Assembly (NCBI GenBank): GCA_905197955.1
Contig: CAJKAR010000023.1
Span: 1-64,000, forward strand
Reading direction: 5' to 3'
DNA: 64,000 nucleotides
From: an uncultured Lentisphaeria bacterium
GTDB lineage: Bacteria > Verrucomicrobiota > Lentisphaeria > Victivallales > UBA1829
The notes beneath the pieces are model-generated. The model worked only from the letters and a program-made list of their open reading frames with translations, did no database searches and was not told where the DNA came from. The translations under genes and the position numbers were made by a program. Within the stretch, counting starts at the first letter, position 1, and each line of letters starts with the position of its first letter. Below, one piece after another: positions 51,642 through 59,731 of this stretch.

Positions 51642-52373
51642 TCAATACTCAAAATCAAAAATAATCGGCAGATGATCCGAATACTCCACCTCCGGCACGC
51701 TGAAATTCAGCGAACGGATCGAACGGGAACAGAGAACAAAATCCAGACGCAGATGCGGCGAACCCGCCGGATAGGTCGGCAATCCCCGGAAATTCGGATC
51801 GTAAAGATCCAACTGCTCTACGATATGTTCAATCTCCTCCGTTCCCGCGAACGCATTGAAATCCCCCGCGATGATGACCGGACCCGGATTGATCGCCGCA
51901 ATCTTCGTCAAATACTCCAGCTGAAGCTGTCTTGTGCTCTGCTTCAGCGCCAGATGCACCAGGAAAAAGCGAATTCCTCCGATATTCAGCTCCAGAATCA
52001 GCTTTTTGAACCCGACCGGAAAATAGTATGCACCCGCCTGCACCGCTTCCAGACGGGTGAAAAACGCATTTGCCTGCTTCCGCAGAATCGGAATGCGTCT
52101 GCCGATGGAGTCGATCCCGTATTTCACACCGCAATGCGAGTAATGCTTCAGACGGGAGGCGACCAGCTCAGTCTGATCCCGGTAACCGGTACGGAACGAA
52201 CCCGTGTCGATTTCCACAAGGCCGACCACATCCGCATCGCTCTCATCAATGAAATCAATAATATGATCCATGTAGGACTTCCGCGTCCGGATATAGCGAT
52301 GCGCGGTCAGCAAAGTCCCGATTCCACCCGCCGTGCCGGTACCGTAAGCTATGTTGTAAACAAGAAGTCTCAT
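51642..52373 (-). CDS. Endonuclease/exonuclease/phosphatase (EEP) family protein
   Basis: 243 residues with the DNase I-like fold. MRLLVYNIAYG is the first strand with the metal-site Asn; VVGLVEIDTGS holds the metal Glu; FFLVHLALK and VIIAGDFNAF give the catalytic Asp-x-Asn; EYSDHLPI gives the closing Asp-His pair. No signal peptide. It lies 17 bases upstream of ligA and is probably co-transcribed. It may be a nuclease or a lipid/phosphodiesterase; pairing with a DNA ligase hints at nucleic acid, but many members of this small cytosolic type are uncharacterised. Confidence 0.85.
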   Translation of the reverse strand: MRLLVYNIAYGTGTAGGIGTLLTAHRYIRTRKSYMDHIIDFIDESDADVVGLVEIDTGSFRTGYRDQTELVASRLKHYSHCGVKYGIDSIGRRIPILRKQANAFFTRLEAVQAGAYYFPVGFKKLILELNIGGIRFFLVHLALKQSTRQLQLEYLTKIAAINPGPVIIAGDFNAFAGTEEIEHIVEQLDLYDPNFRGLPTYPAGSPHLRLDFVLCSRSIRSLNFSVPEVEYSDHLPIIFDFEY

Positions 52374-52508
52374 CTGTTCTGAAATCCACCCGAATCATCT
52401 GTCTGAAACATACAGCTTTTTCCATCTTTTTCCAGTCAGCAATCAATGATTTCAACGGAAAAACACATCGCCGGCTCAGGTGGAAATCTCCAGATGCATT
52501 CAACGCTC

Positions 52509-52536
52509 TTGACATTTCCAAAAAAGAGATTATAGT
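52509..52536 (+). promoter_or_regulatory. Promoter of the lacI-type gene
   Basis: Consensus TTGACA (52509-52514), 16-base spacer, TATAGT (52531-52536). The start point is expected near 52543, directly before the palindromic operator. Confidence 0.7.
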
Positions 52537-52548
52537 AGCTCTCAACCA

Positions 52549-52568
52549 AAAATCAAGCGCTTGATTTT
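52549..52568. promoter_or_regulatory. Palindromic operator for the LacI-family regulator
   Basis: A perfect 20-base palindrome with central CAAGCGCTTG lies just after the expected transcription start and 26 bases before the regulator's ATG. LacI-family operators are palindromes with a central CG, as here, so autoregulation by roadblock is likely. Confidence 0.75.
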
Positions 52569-52593
52569 ATTGATTCGAATCTGGAAACATCCC

Positions 52594-53697
52594 ATGAAAA
52601 TCACATTGAAAGATATTGCATCGGCACTCGGCATGAACGAGTCCACGGTCAGTTACGCACTGGCGAACAAGGGAAGCATCAAAGCGGAAACGCGGGAACG
52701 GATCCTGAGGACCGCCGAAAAAATGGGATATGTTCCAAACCGTTCGGCACAGCAGATCAGCACGGGAAAGAGCAATCTGATCGGTCTGGTGGTTCCGAAC
52801 GTGCTCTTTGAGCTCGGTGAATACTGCGAACATATTTTCCGCCTGCTCTCCGATGCCGGATACCTGACCAGCATCATGGTCACAGAATTTTCGTCGGAAC
52901 GGGAACAATCCATCTTCCGGAACCTGATCGGACAGGGAGCGGCCGGAATCATAGTCTGTCCGACAGCACAGAATGCAAGTTCATCGGATACGGAATCGCC
53001 CCTGCATCTGGCACGTCTCAACGGAGTTCCGGTGATCTGCCGGAACATCGACCCGCAGGAAAACTGCGTCATGCCGGACTATCGCGCGATCGGGAGCCTT
53101 CTCGGGAAAAAACTGCGCAAGTGCGGCCATCAGAAGATTGCACTGATGATTCCCCATTCCGCCCCCTTCCCCGACTTTGCCGCCGAGCTTCTGAAAGGAG
53201 TCGCGGAAACCCTCGGACGCGGCGCCTCCGTCCGAATGGAAACGCTCTCCCCCGTTCCCGTTCCGCTCCCGGATGGGCCGTTTCCGCCAAATCCGCATTA
53301 CGAGCTCCAGATTCGCTCCATGCTTGCAGCCGGATACATTGAAGCGGCAGAGGAACTGTTCCGACAGGTCTGGAACAATTCTCCGCAAAACCGGCCGGAT
53401 GCCATGATCTGCTTCTCGGAAAACACCGCTCTGGGCCTGATCGCCGCTGCGCGGAAATGCGGCGTGGAAATCCCGCGCGATCTCTCCCTTGTCACGACAC
53501 AGCACACGCTGTTCGGCAACTTTCTGCCGACTCCGGTCACGGCGGCGTATGTTCCGCCGCTGGAATTCGCGGAAAAAACCGTGAAGCTGCTGCTGAAAAA
53601 AATCAGACAGAACTCTAACCAGGTGGAACAGCTCTTTCTGAAACCGGAATTCTTCCCCGGCGGAACACTGATTCCACAACAGAAGGAAACAAAATGA
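52594..53697 (+). CDS. LacI-family transcriptional regulator
   Basis: 367 residues. The N-terminal helix-turn-helix is canonical: ITLKDIASALGMNESTVSYALANKG, then RERILRTAEKMGYVPNRSAQQ with the hinge helix. Residues about 62-350 are the periplasmic-binding-protein-like sensor (NLIGLVVPNVLFELGEY...; DAMICFSENTALGLIAAARKCGVEIPRDLSLV). The inducer is probably a sugar. A perfect palindrome sits between its promoter and ATG. Its stop overlaps the next gene's ATG (ATGA at 53694-53697), so it is co-expressed with the glycosidase-like protein that follows. Confidence 0.93.
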   Translation: MKITLKDIASALGMNESTVSYALANKGSIKAETRERILRTAEKMGYVPNRSAQQISTGKSNLIGLVVPNVLFELGEYCEHIFRLLSDAGYLTSIMVTEFSSEREQSIFRNLIGQGAAGIIVCPTAQNASSSDTESPLHLARLNGVPVICRNIDPQENCVMPDYRAIGSLLGKKLRKCGHQKIALMIPHSAPFPDFAAELLKGVAETLGRGASVRMETLSPVPVPLPDGPFPPNPHYELQIRSMLAAGYIEAAEELFRQVWNNSPQNRPDAMICFSENTALGLIAAARKCGVEIPRDLSLVTTQHTLFGNFLPTPVTAAYVPPLEFAEKTVKLLLKKIRQNSNQVEQLFLKPEFFPGGTLIPQQKETK

Positions 53698-55583
53698 CAA
53701 ATCCATCCCAGCCAATCGCGGAACTCTCCTGGTTCGATGCCGAAGGCCGCATCCACGAAACGCCTCTCGAACCCGGCCCCCTCTGGAACAATTCCGGCTC
53801 CCGCTGGATCAGCGACGAGCTGGGAATCGAATTCAATCTGGAAGCGGAGGAAACAGAACTTCTCCGAACGGCCCGTCTGTCCCGAGATTCCATCCGGGAA
53901 CATGGCAGAAACCGTCTTCGCACCATTACGCTCCTACCCTCGCGTCTTGCCGCCGCAGAAGGAGAGGATGCCGCCATTCTTCTACCCTGCGACCTCGGCG
54001 TTCTCTGCAAAACCTCCGGGAAAGTTCCGGCGGAGCACATACTTCCGGGCTTCTGTGCCAAAGAGTGGCCGCCCTATGTCATGAGCACACTGACCACCGT
54101 TCTGCTGAAGGGGAAAAGCGCCCGATCCATGATTGTCGATGGAGCTGAACTCCACGCGGAACTGAGACTCCGGACCAACTGGGGCGAAAACGGAGAATAC
54201 TCGGTTGCCGCCGTTTTCCATCTGCGCGAAACACCGGATGAACTGCTGACAGTGGAATCGCCCTCGGTCCGGATTCAGACTTTTCCGGAAAGAATCGCAT
54301 CTCTGCTGAAAGAGTGCCGAGCAGATCTGATGACCCGCAAACATTTTGTTCCGCTGGCGGAAAAAGCCGCGGAAAGACCGGAAATTGCCGAGTCGGCCCG
54401 CTCGATCTGCATCCGGATGCGGATGGCGACCAAGCCGGTCCCCTCGCCGATTCCGGAGCAGACTCCGGAGAACGAGCCGGAGGTGCGAGTTCTGATGACC
54501 TTCGACGATGCAATCCGGATCGCCGACGAGTGCGCCGCAAATGGAATCGAACATCTTGATTTCACCTTTGTCGGCTGGAACCGGGGCGGACACGACGGCG
54601 CATATCCCCAGCTCTTCCCCGTGGAAGAGAAAATCGGCGGAGAGGAGGCGATGCGCCGGGCGATCCGCCATATTCAGTCGCTCGGCTACCGGGTCGGCGT
54701 TCACGACAACTATATCGACACCTACACGCTCGCAGACAATCTCGACCGCTCCGACTGGATGTTCGATTCCAGCGGTCATCCCGTCACCGGCGAGTGCTGG
54801 GGCGGTGGACGCGCCTATCTCTGCTGTCCGGAGCGCGCCTTGCAGCACTATCTGCCGGAAAACCTTACAAAACTGAAATCCTTCGGACTCGACGGAGCCT
54901 ATTATGTCGATGTCATCTCGCTTCTGAATCTGCGTCCTTGCTGCAATCCGGCGCATCCCCTGACGCTGGAACAGGCGGCTGAGTGCTATAAAAAAATTCT
55001 GAAAACACAGCATGACTTCACCGGAGTCAGCATGTCGGAAGGCATCCGGGAGTGGTCGATGCCGGAAGTGGATCGAGCCTACGCCATCGGCAACACGCCG
55101 GAAACGCATTGCGATCTTCCGTTCGCCGATGAGACATTTCCTCTCGTTCCCATGCTCTTTCACGGTTTTGTTCTCTACAACGCCTGTCGGACCACGATCA
55201 ACGCTCGTCCTGGAACGGAAGCGTATCTTCAGAACATCGCCGCCGGGGGACTTCCGCTGATCTATTTCTACCAGCGCTTCCGTCTCTGCGCGGACCCGCT
55301 GAACAGCAGAAGCGACGACTTCCTCGTTTCACCGCCGGAAATCCTCCGCCGGGAAGGTATCATTCTGAAACGGATCGCGGACGATACAAAACGTCTCGCC
55401 CCCCTCCAGATGCTCTTTCTGAACGGATTCACCCGGCTTTCGACCGCGCTCAGCCGGACGGAATTTGAAGACGGTTCCAGTCTCTATGTCAACTGGTCCG
55501 ATGAAACCGCATTCACGCCGGAAGACCTCCCCGTCCCGGCAAAGGATTTTCTTGTCGTCCGGCAGGCACGGCAGGAAAACTGA
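53694..55583 (+). CDS. Glycosidase-like TIM-barrel protein, cytoplasmic, unassigned family
   Basis: 629 residues, no signal peptide. An N-terminal beta region (about 1-250) is followed by a TIM barrel (about 265-560). In it, VLMTFDDAIRIADECAANGIEHLDF and FVGWNRGGHDGAYPQ resemble alpha-glycosidase-type barrels seen in GH101-like and DUF5696-like proteins. YYVDVIS (Asp406) and SMSEGIREW (Glu449) stand on successive barrel strands as a plausible nucleophile and acid/base. A C-terminal beta domain holds LYVNWSDE. It is translationally coupled to the LacI regulator, which suggests an intracellular sugar substrate. The family is not certain, and activity is inference. Confidence 0.6.
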   Translation: MTNPSQPIAELSWFDAEGRIHETPLEPGPLWNNSGSRWISDELGIEFNLEAEETELLRTARLSRDSIREHGRNRLRTITLLPSRLAAAEGEDAAILLPCDLGVLCKTSGKVPAEHILPGFCAKEWPPYVMSTLTTVLLKGKSARSMIVDGAELHAELRLRTNWGENGEYSVAAVFHLRETPDELLTVESPSVRIQTFPERIASLLKECRADLMTRKHFVPLAEKAAERPEIAESARSICIRMRMATKPVPSPIPEQTPENEPEVRVLMTFDDAIRIADECAANGIEHLDFTFVGWNRGGHDGAYPQLFPVEEKIGGEEAMRRAIRHIQSLGYRVGVHDNYIDTYTLADNLDRSDWMFDSSGHPVTGECWGGGRAYLCCPERALQHYLPENLTKLKSFGLDGAYYVDVISLLNLRPCCNPAHPLTLEQAAECYKKILKTQHDFTGVSMSEGIREWSMPEVDRAYAIGNTPETHCDLPFADETFPLVPMLFHGFVLYNACRTTINARPGTEAYLQNIAAGGLPLIYFYQRFRLCADPLNSRSDDFLVSPPEILRREGIILKRIADDTKRLAPLQMLFLNGFTRLSTALSRTEFEDGSSLYVNWSDETAFTPEDLPVPAKDFLVVRQARQEN

Positions 55584-55602
55584 ATCAGCCAGATCACTCA
55601 CC

Positions 55603-55639
55603 GATCCGCATCATGCGATCCCGGCAACGGATGCGGATC
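55603..55639. repeat. Hairpin after the TIM-barrel glycosidase-like gene
   Basis: Perfect 10-base arms (GATCCGCATC/GATGCGGATC) around a 17-base loop, 20 bases past the stop. No T-run follows, so it is a possible RNA 3'-end stabiliser or factor-assisted terminator. Confidence 0.5.
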
Positions 55640-55849
55640 GGCTCCAGCCATCCCCCGGAAAACTTTTTGAGTTCCATCCTCAGAAATTTCCTCATCCTAG
55701 AACTCCGGGATCCTGCCTCCATCCCATATTGCATTCATCCCCCGGACCGGCACACAACCGGCCGGGCGGAAAACAGATCCGCATACAATCGGACGGACGG
55801 AAAATGGTTACCATTTCCGCTGACTGGGAAATCTTCTGAAAACCATCAC

Positions 55850-55874
55850 AACTGATTTTACTGATTTTTATTTT
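55850..55874. promoter_or_regulatory. Upstream copy of 25-base operator-like direct repeat
   Basis: Identical over 25 bases to 55938-55962. Each copy itself contains ACTGATTTT twice in tandem. Confidence 0.7.
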
Positions 55875-55899
55875 TCACTATTTTTTTAAATTTTCCCTC

Positions 55900-55928
55900 T
55901 TGACAAAAATCATCTTTTAGAGTATAAT
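55900..55928 (+). promoter_or_regulatory. Consensus sigma-70 promoter of the GntR-glycosidase-pseudopilin operon
   Basis: Perfect TTGACA (55900-55905), 17-base spacer, perfect TATAAT (55923-55928). Such a perfect promoter should be strong unless repressed, consistent with flanking operator copies. Confidence 0.85.
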
Positions 55929-55937
55929 GAAGAACGA

Positions 55938-55962
55938 AACTGATTTTACTGATTTTTATTTT
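55938..55962. promoter_or_regulatory. Downstream copy of 25-base operator-like direct repeat
   Basis: Begins about 3 bases after the expected transcription start, so a protein bound here would block the promoter. The copy-to-copy distance is 88 bases, compatible with DNA looping by a dimer. Confidence 0.7.
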
Positions 55963-55989
55963 AGAGCAAAAAATATAGACAGGATCATC

Positions 55990-57063
55990 ATGAAAGAGAC
56001 TCCGGAATTTCTTCGTGTTCTGCCGCGCGGACAGCAGACAGCCGCCTGCCGGGATGTTTCTCTGTTTCTGCGCAAACAGATTGAAACCGGACGTCTTGCC
56101 AGCGGCGAAACACTTCCCTCTCTGCGGGAACTTGCCCGGATCTGGAACATCAGCTACTACACCATTCAGCAGGCGACGGATGAGCTGATGCGTTCCGGAC
56201 TTCTTTGCAAATATCCGGGCCGAGGCATTGCCGTCAGCGCGAAACGCAGCGGAATCCGCAGAATCGGCCTGTACACCACGCGCCAGATCACCTCCAACGG
56301 AGAATACGGGTTTTACGATACGCTGCGCGATCTGCTCTGCCGGAAAATTCAGGATCTCGGACTCGAATACACCATCTGGTTCGACTCCCGCAAGCCGGAA
56401 AAACAATCCACCGTTCCGGAATATATCAGCCGGGCGGTTGCAGCGGATCAGGTTCAGGCAGTTGCCGGAATCCTTCTTGGAGAGGAGTCTCACAGCTGGT
56501 TTCATCGTCTGCCCGTGCATGTAACGGATGTCAGCAGCATCCTGATGGAACGTCGGGATATCCAGTCCATTCCGGAAATCGTCCGGATCCTGAAAGAAAA
56601 AAATTTCAAGCGGATCGGGATCATCTGCCCGGAGAATCCGCGGACTAAAACCGCGTTTCCGCTTCAGCCCCTCCAGGAAAACGGAATCAAGCTGATGCCC
56701 CGCTATCAAAGAAGATTCAGCAGCCACAGGCCCGACTATACGACCTTCGAGGAATATGGATATCGTCTGACCGCCGATCTTCTTGACTCGAAACCGCGTC
56801 CGGAAGCTCTGATCGTCTATCCGGATCATGCGGCACGCGGCGCCATTCTCGCCATCCGGGAACGGGGAATCCGAGTGCCGGAAGAGCTGTTCACGGTCTT
56901 TCACCGCAACCGGGAACTGGAATATTTCTGTCCGTTTCCGGCCGCATGGCTGGAGGTCTCCATCTCGACGATTGCCGATCTCCTGCTGGAAAATCTTCTT
57001 GGAAAGACAACGCCATCTCCTGCCGGAGAGCTTAACGAAAAAGGAGACTCCCATGATGCATAA
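55990..57063 (+). CDS. GntR-type regulator with LacI-like sensor domain
   Basis: 357 residues. The N-terminal winged helix (about 18-85) has FLRKQIETGRLASGETLPSLRELARIWNISYYTIQQATDELMRSGLL, the GntR pattern. Residues about 92-335 form a periplasmic-binding-protein-like sensor (RRIGLYTTRQ...; FKRIGIICPENPRTK; PEALIVYPDHAARGAILAIRERGIRVPEEL), an AraR-type combination usually sensing a sugar. AGGA precedes the chosen ATG. It overlaps the following GH42-like gene by 11 bases. The 25-base repeats at the promoter are its probable binding sites. Confidence 0.88.
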   Translation: MKETPEFLRVLPRGQQTAACRDVSLFLRKQIETGRLASGETLPSLRELARIWNISYYTIQQATDELMRSGLLCKYPGRGIAVSAKRSGIRRIGLYTTRQITSNGEYGFYDTLRDLLCRKIQDLGLEYTIWFDSRKPEKQSTVPEYISRAVAADQVQAVAGILLGEESHSWFHRLPVHVTDVSSILMERRDIQSIPEIVRILKEKNFKRIGIICPENPRTKTAFPLQPLQENGIKLMPRYQRRFSSHRPDYTTFEEYGYRLTADLLDSKPRPEALIVYPDHAARGAILAIRERGIRVPEELFTVFHRNRELEYFCPFPAAWLEVSISTIADLLLENLLGKTTPSPAGELNEKGDSHDA

Positions 57064-59713
57064 ATCCCTCTTCCTGCTGCTGATTCTGCTGACCGCGGCA
57101 CACCTTTCCGCCGCAGGCGTTTTCTACAAAGCGGCGCCCTATCGTTATTACCTTCAGTCGTTCGATCCAGCTGCAGGACTGCGCAGTTCGCAGCCGCTCT
57201 GCATCACGCTGAACAAGGGAACGAATTATCCTGTCACCGCGGATCTGAAGCAATATCTCCCGAACAAAACCAAATATAACAAACTGCAAGGTGTTGTCAG
57301 AATCCGGAAAGAAATCGTCGGACCCGTCCTCTTTGCAAAAAGATTCTCTCCGGAAAGCGCATGGAAGCTGCCCTGGCTCCCCACCGGTTTTTATCTGCTG
57401 GAAGTGCAGGGGATCAACGAACGGAACGAAATTGTCACGGAACGCGAACTGACCTTCCATGTTGTGGAAGACACACTTCCGGAGCACGATCGGAAACTTC
57501 CGCAGAGCGATTCCGGAATTTTCCATACAGACTTTCACTCCGGCAAACTCTTTCTGAAAGGGCTCCCCGCCGATCCGAAAGGAATCCGCGTTGAACTGGA
57601 AGCAAAGGATCTCTACGGAAGCATCGCCATCCGGAAAGAACTGCCGCTGAGCGAAGATTCCATCCCCCTTCCCGAACTGCAGGCGGGACAATGCTTCAAA
57701 CTGCGGACCTCGCTCCGGAAAGACGGTCGGGAAATTGCCCGCACCCGGCAGTTGATCTGGCGGAAAGGCTCCTATCCTGCTCAAAAACCGGACTGGAAAA
57801 AATATACCTCCCCGAAAACCCTTCTGCCCGAAGTAATCGTTCACGAAAATCAGGTCATGGTAGGGAGATTCGAATCCAATCTCCGCGGACTCGACGCGCT
57901 TGTCAAAGGGATGAAAGAACGGGGCAGCAATGTCATCAACATCAATTTCAAATGGAACCATGTGGAACCGCTGACCGGCGTGTTTCTGTTTCAGGAACTG
58001 GATCGTTATGTTGACTATTTCACCAAGCGCGGAATCCGCTTCGGTCTGATTATCGGCGGCTCACTGTTCGACGGCTCCCCCTACGACTGCTGGGGCGAGT
58101 GGATGATGGATCACAACGGCGACTGTCAGGTCTGGCGGAACTTCTGCGTCACCTCTCCCGCCTCGCCGAAGTACAGAACCGCGATCCGCGGCCTGATCTC
58201 CGCCCTGTATGAACGCTACAAGGACAATCCCTGCTTCCACTCCTGGACGTACAGCGGACAGGGACTCGATTCCGGCACCTATATGGATCATTACAACCGC
58301 ATCACCGATTACTCCCCGTATTTTCAGGCCCGCTTCCGCGTCTTTCTGAAAAAACGCTACGGAACCATCCATGAGCTCAACCGGAAGTGGAATACAAACT
58401 TCTCCGACTTCGAGAAGGTCACTCCGCCGATGCCGGATTTCTCCAAAGCCGTGGATCTTTCACAGCCGTGGCGGGATTTCACAGACGCAAAGCTGGAAGT
58501 GTTTGCCGATGCCAATACCAATCTTTTCGATCCGGCGATCCGAGCCTTGGACAGCAAACGTCCAGTTTCCAACTATCTCACCTACATGGGACCGATCGAA
58601 TATCTTCTTCCCGCGATGAAGCAGCGGGGCTCCAGCCTCAATGACGGCGGAGGCGAATCCCATCAGATGGTCCGTCTTTATTCGATCGCCTCAAACTACG
58701 GAATCCGCCGGCAGCCGGAATCCCATTACGTCCCTGCGGATAAACGACGGCAGCTTCAGGATCTTGTCACGAACACTCTCCGCTACGGCATGGAACACAG
58801 CAATCTGGGAACCGTCTGGAACAGTATGGTCAACATTCACGCCGACGGCTATCCGAAAAACAAAAACCTCCAGGATTCCATGCGCTTTTGGAAAACAGTC
58901 ATTCCCGTTCTGCAGTCGATGTCGAAGACCCGTCCGGATGCGCCGCCAATCGGATTTCTCCTCTCGTGGGACGATCTCTTTTTCCGTACCCGCGCCTGGA
59001 GATGGTATGCCATGCCGTGCAACGATCTGCAGAAAGCCGCCGGCGAACTCTCTCTCGGCAACGTCCCCTGGCTGAGCGGCATCACTCCGTATTCTCTCTT
59101 CCGACAGCAGAAAATGCTGGTTGTCTCCGGCGAAAACCGCGTTTTCAGCCGGGAACTGCTGGATAAATTAAAACGATTCGCTCAGGAAGGCGGAACGATC
59201 GCGTTCATCGGCAACGCAGGCGAATACACGCTCGATTCCTCAACCCCCTTCCTCTGGAGACAGGAACTGCAGGCTCCCGCTCTCGCCGAAAACCGGATCA
59301 CCCAATGGAAATCCGGTCCGGGAACCATTCTCTATCTGCCGCTGAAGAAGCGCGAATCGTTCACGGCAAAACACCTGAAAACTCTGCTTGATACGGCTGG
59401 AATCCGGCGAAAGGTCGAAACCGATCAGCCGGGAGTGCAGGGTTTTCTGCTGAAGGATGAGAAATGCAGATATCTGATCGTCTCCGCCTTCAACGGATTC
59501 GACAACCTCCGAACCCTGAAATCGGAGAAGTCCATCCCGGTCTCGATCCGTCTGTTTCCGACCGTTCCCGGTCCGCGGAACTGGAAACTGACACGCCTGT
59601 ATCCGGCATCCGCTCCCGTCATCCGAACCGGCGAAGAACTGCGCACGACGGGAATCCGGACTCATCTTGCACCATCCGATCTGGAAATCTATCGAATTGA
59701 ATCAGAACAATAA
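57053..59713 (+). CDS. Secreted GH42-like (clan GH-A) protein with altered acid/base site
   Basis: 886 residues. A signal peptide spans about 1-20 (LFLLLILLTAAHLSA). After N-terminal beta domains (about 21-265), a TIM barrel (about 280-640) shows the GH42 layout: RGSNVININFKWNHVEPLTGVFLF, then FRVFLKKRYGTIHELNRKWNTNFSDF. At the place where GH42 has its Asn-Glu acid/base (HVDNEY), this protein reads TYSGQGLD, near residue 399, without the glutamate. A later domain (about 640-760) has the FAQEGGTIAFIG beta-galactosidase trimerisation-like motif. AAGGAG precedes the ATG. It is probably a surface glycan-binding or -cleaving protein. GH42 relatedness is by motif only. Confidence 0.72.
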   Translation: MMHKSLFLLLILLTAAHLSAAGVFYKAAPYRYYLQSFDPAAGLRSSQPLCITLNKGTNYPVTADLKQYLPNKTKYNKLQGVVRIRKEIVGPVLFAKRFSPESAWKLPWLPTGFYLLEVQGINERNEIVTERELTFHVVEDTLPEHDRKLPQSDSGIFHTDFHSGKLFLKGLPADPKGIRVELEAKDLYGSIAIRKELPLSEDSIPLPELQAGQCFKLRTSLRKDGREIARTRQLIWRKGSYPAQKPDWKKYTSPKTLLPEVIVHENQVMVGRFESNLRGLDALVKGMKERGSNVININFKWNHVEPLTGVFLFQELDRYVDYFTKRGIRFGLIIGGSLFDGSPYDCWGEWMMDHNGDCQVWRNFCVTSPASPKYRTAIRGLISALYERYKDNPCFHSWTYSGQGLDSGTYMDHYNRITDYSPYFQARFRVFLKKRYGTIHELNRKWNTNFSDFEKVTPPMPDFSKAVDLSQPWRDFTDAKLEVFADANTNLFDPAIRALDSKRPVSNYLTYMGPIEYLLPAMKQRGSSLNDGGGESHQMVRLYSIASNYGIRRQPESHYVPADKRRQLQDLVTNTLRYGMEHSNLGTVWNSMVNIHADGYPKNKNLQDSMRFWKTVIPVLQSMSKTRPDAPPIGFLLSWDDLFFRTRAWRWYAMPCNDLQKAAGELSLGNVPWLSGITPYSLFRQQKMLVVSGENRVFSRELLDKLKRFAQEGGTIAFIGNAGEYTLDSSTPFLWRQELQAPALAENRITQWKSGPGTILYLPLKKRESFTAKHLKTLLDTAGIRRKVETDQPGVQGFLLKDEKCRYLIVSAFNGFDNLRTLKSEKSIPVSIRLFPTVPGPRNWKLTRLYPASAPVIRTGEELRTTGIRTHLAPSDLEIYRIESEQ

Positions 59714-59731
59714 CAGAGAAAGCTCCTTCAA

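Larger units (their letters stand above)
55584..55989. other. 406-base regulatory gap before the GntR-type gene
   Basis: Contents: a perfect 10-bp hairpin without T-tract (55603-55612/55630-55639), about 200 bases with nothing recognisable, then two copies of a 25-base direct repeat (55850-55874 and 55938-55962) bracketing a consensus promoter (55900-55928). Confidence 0.7.
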
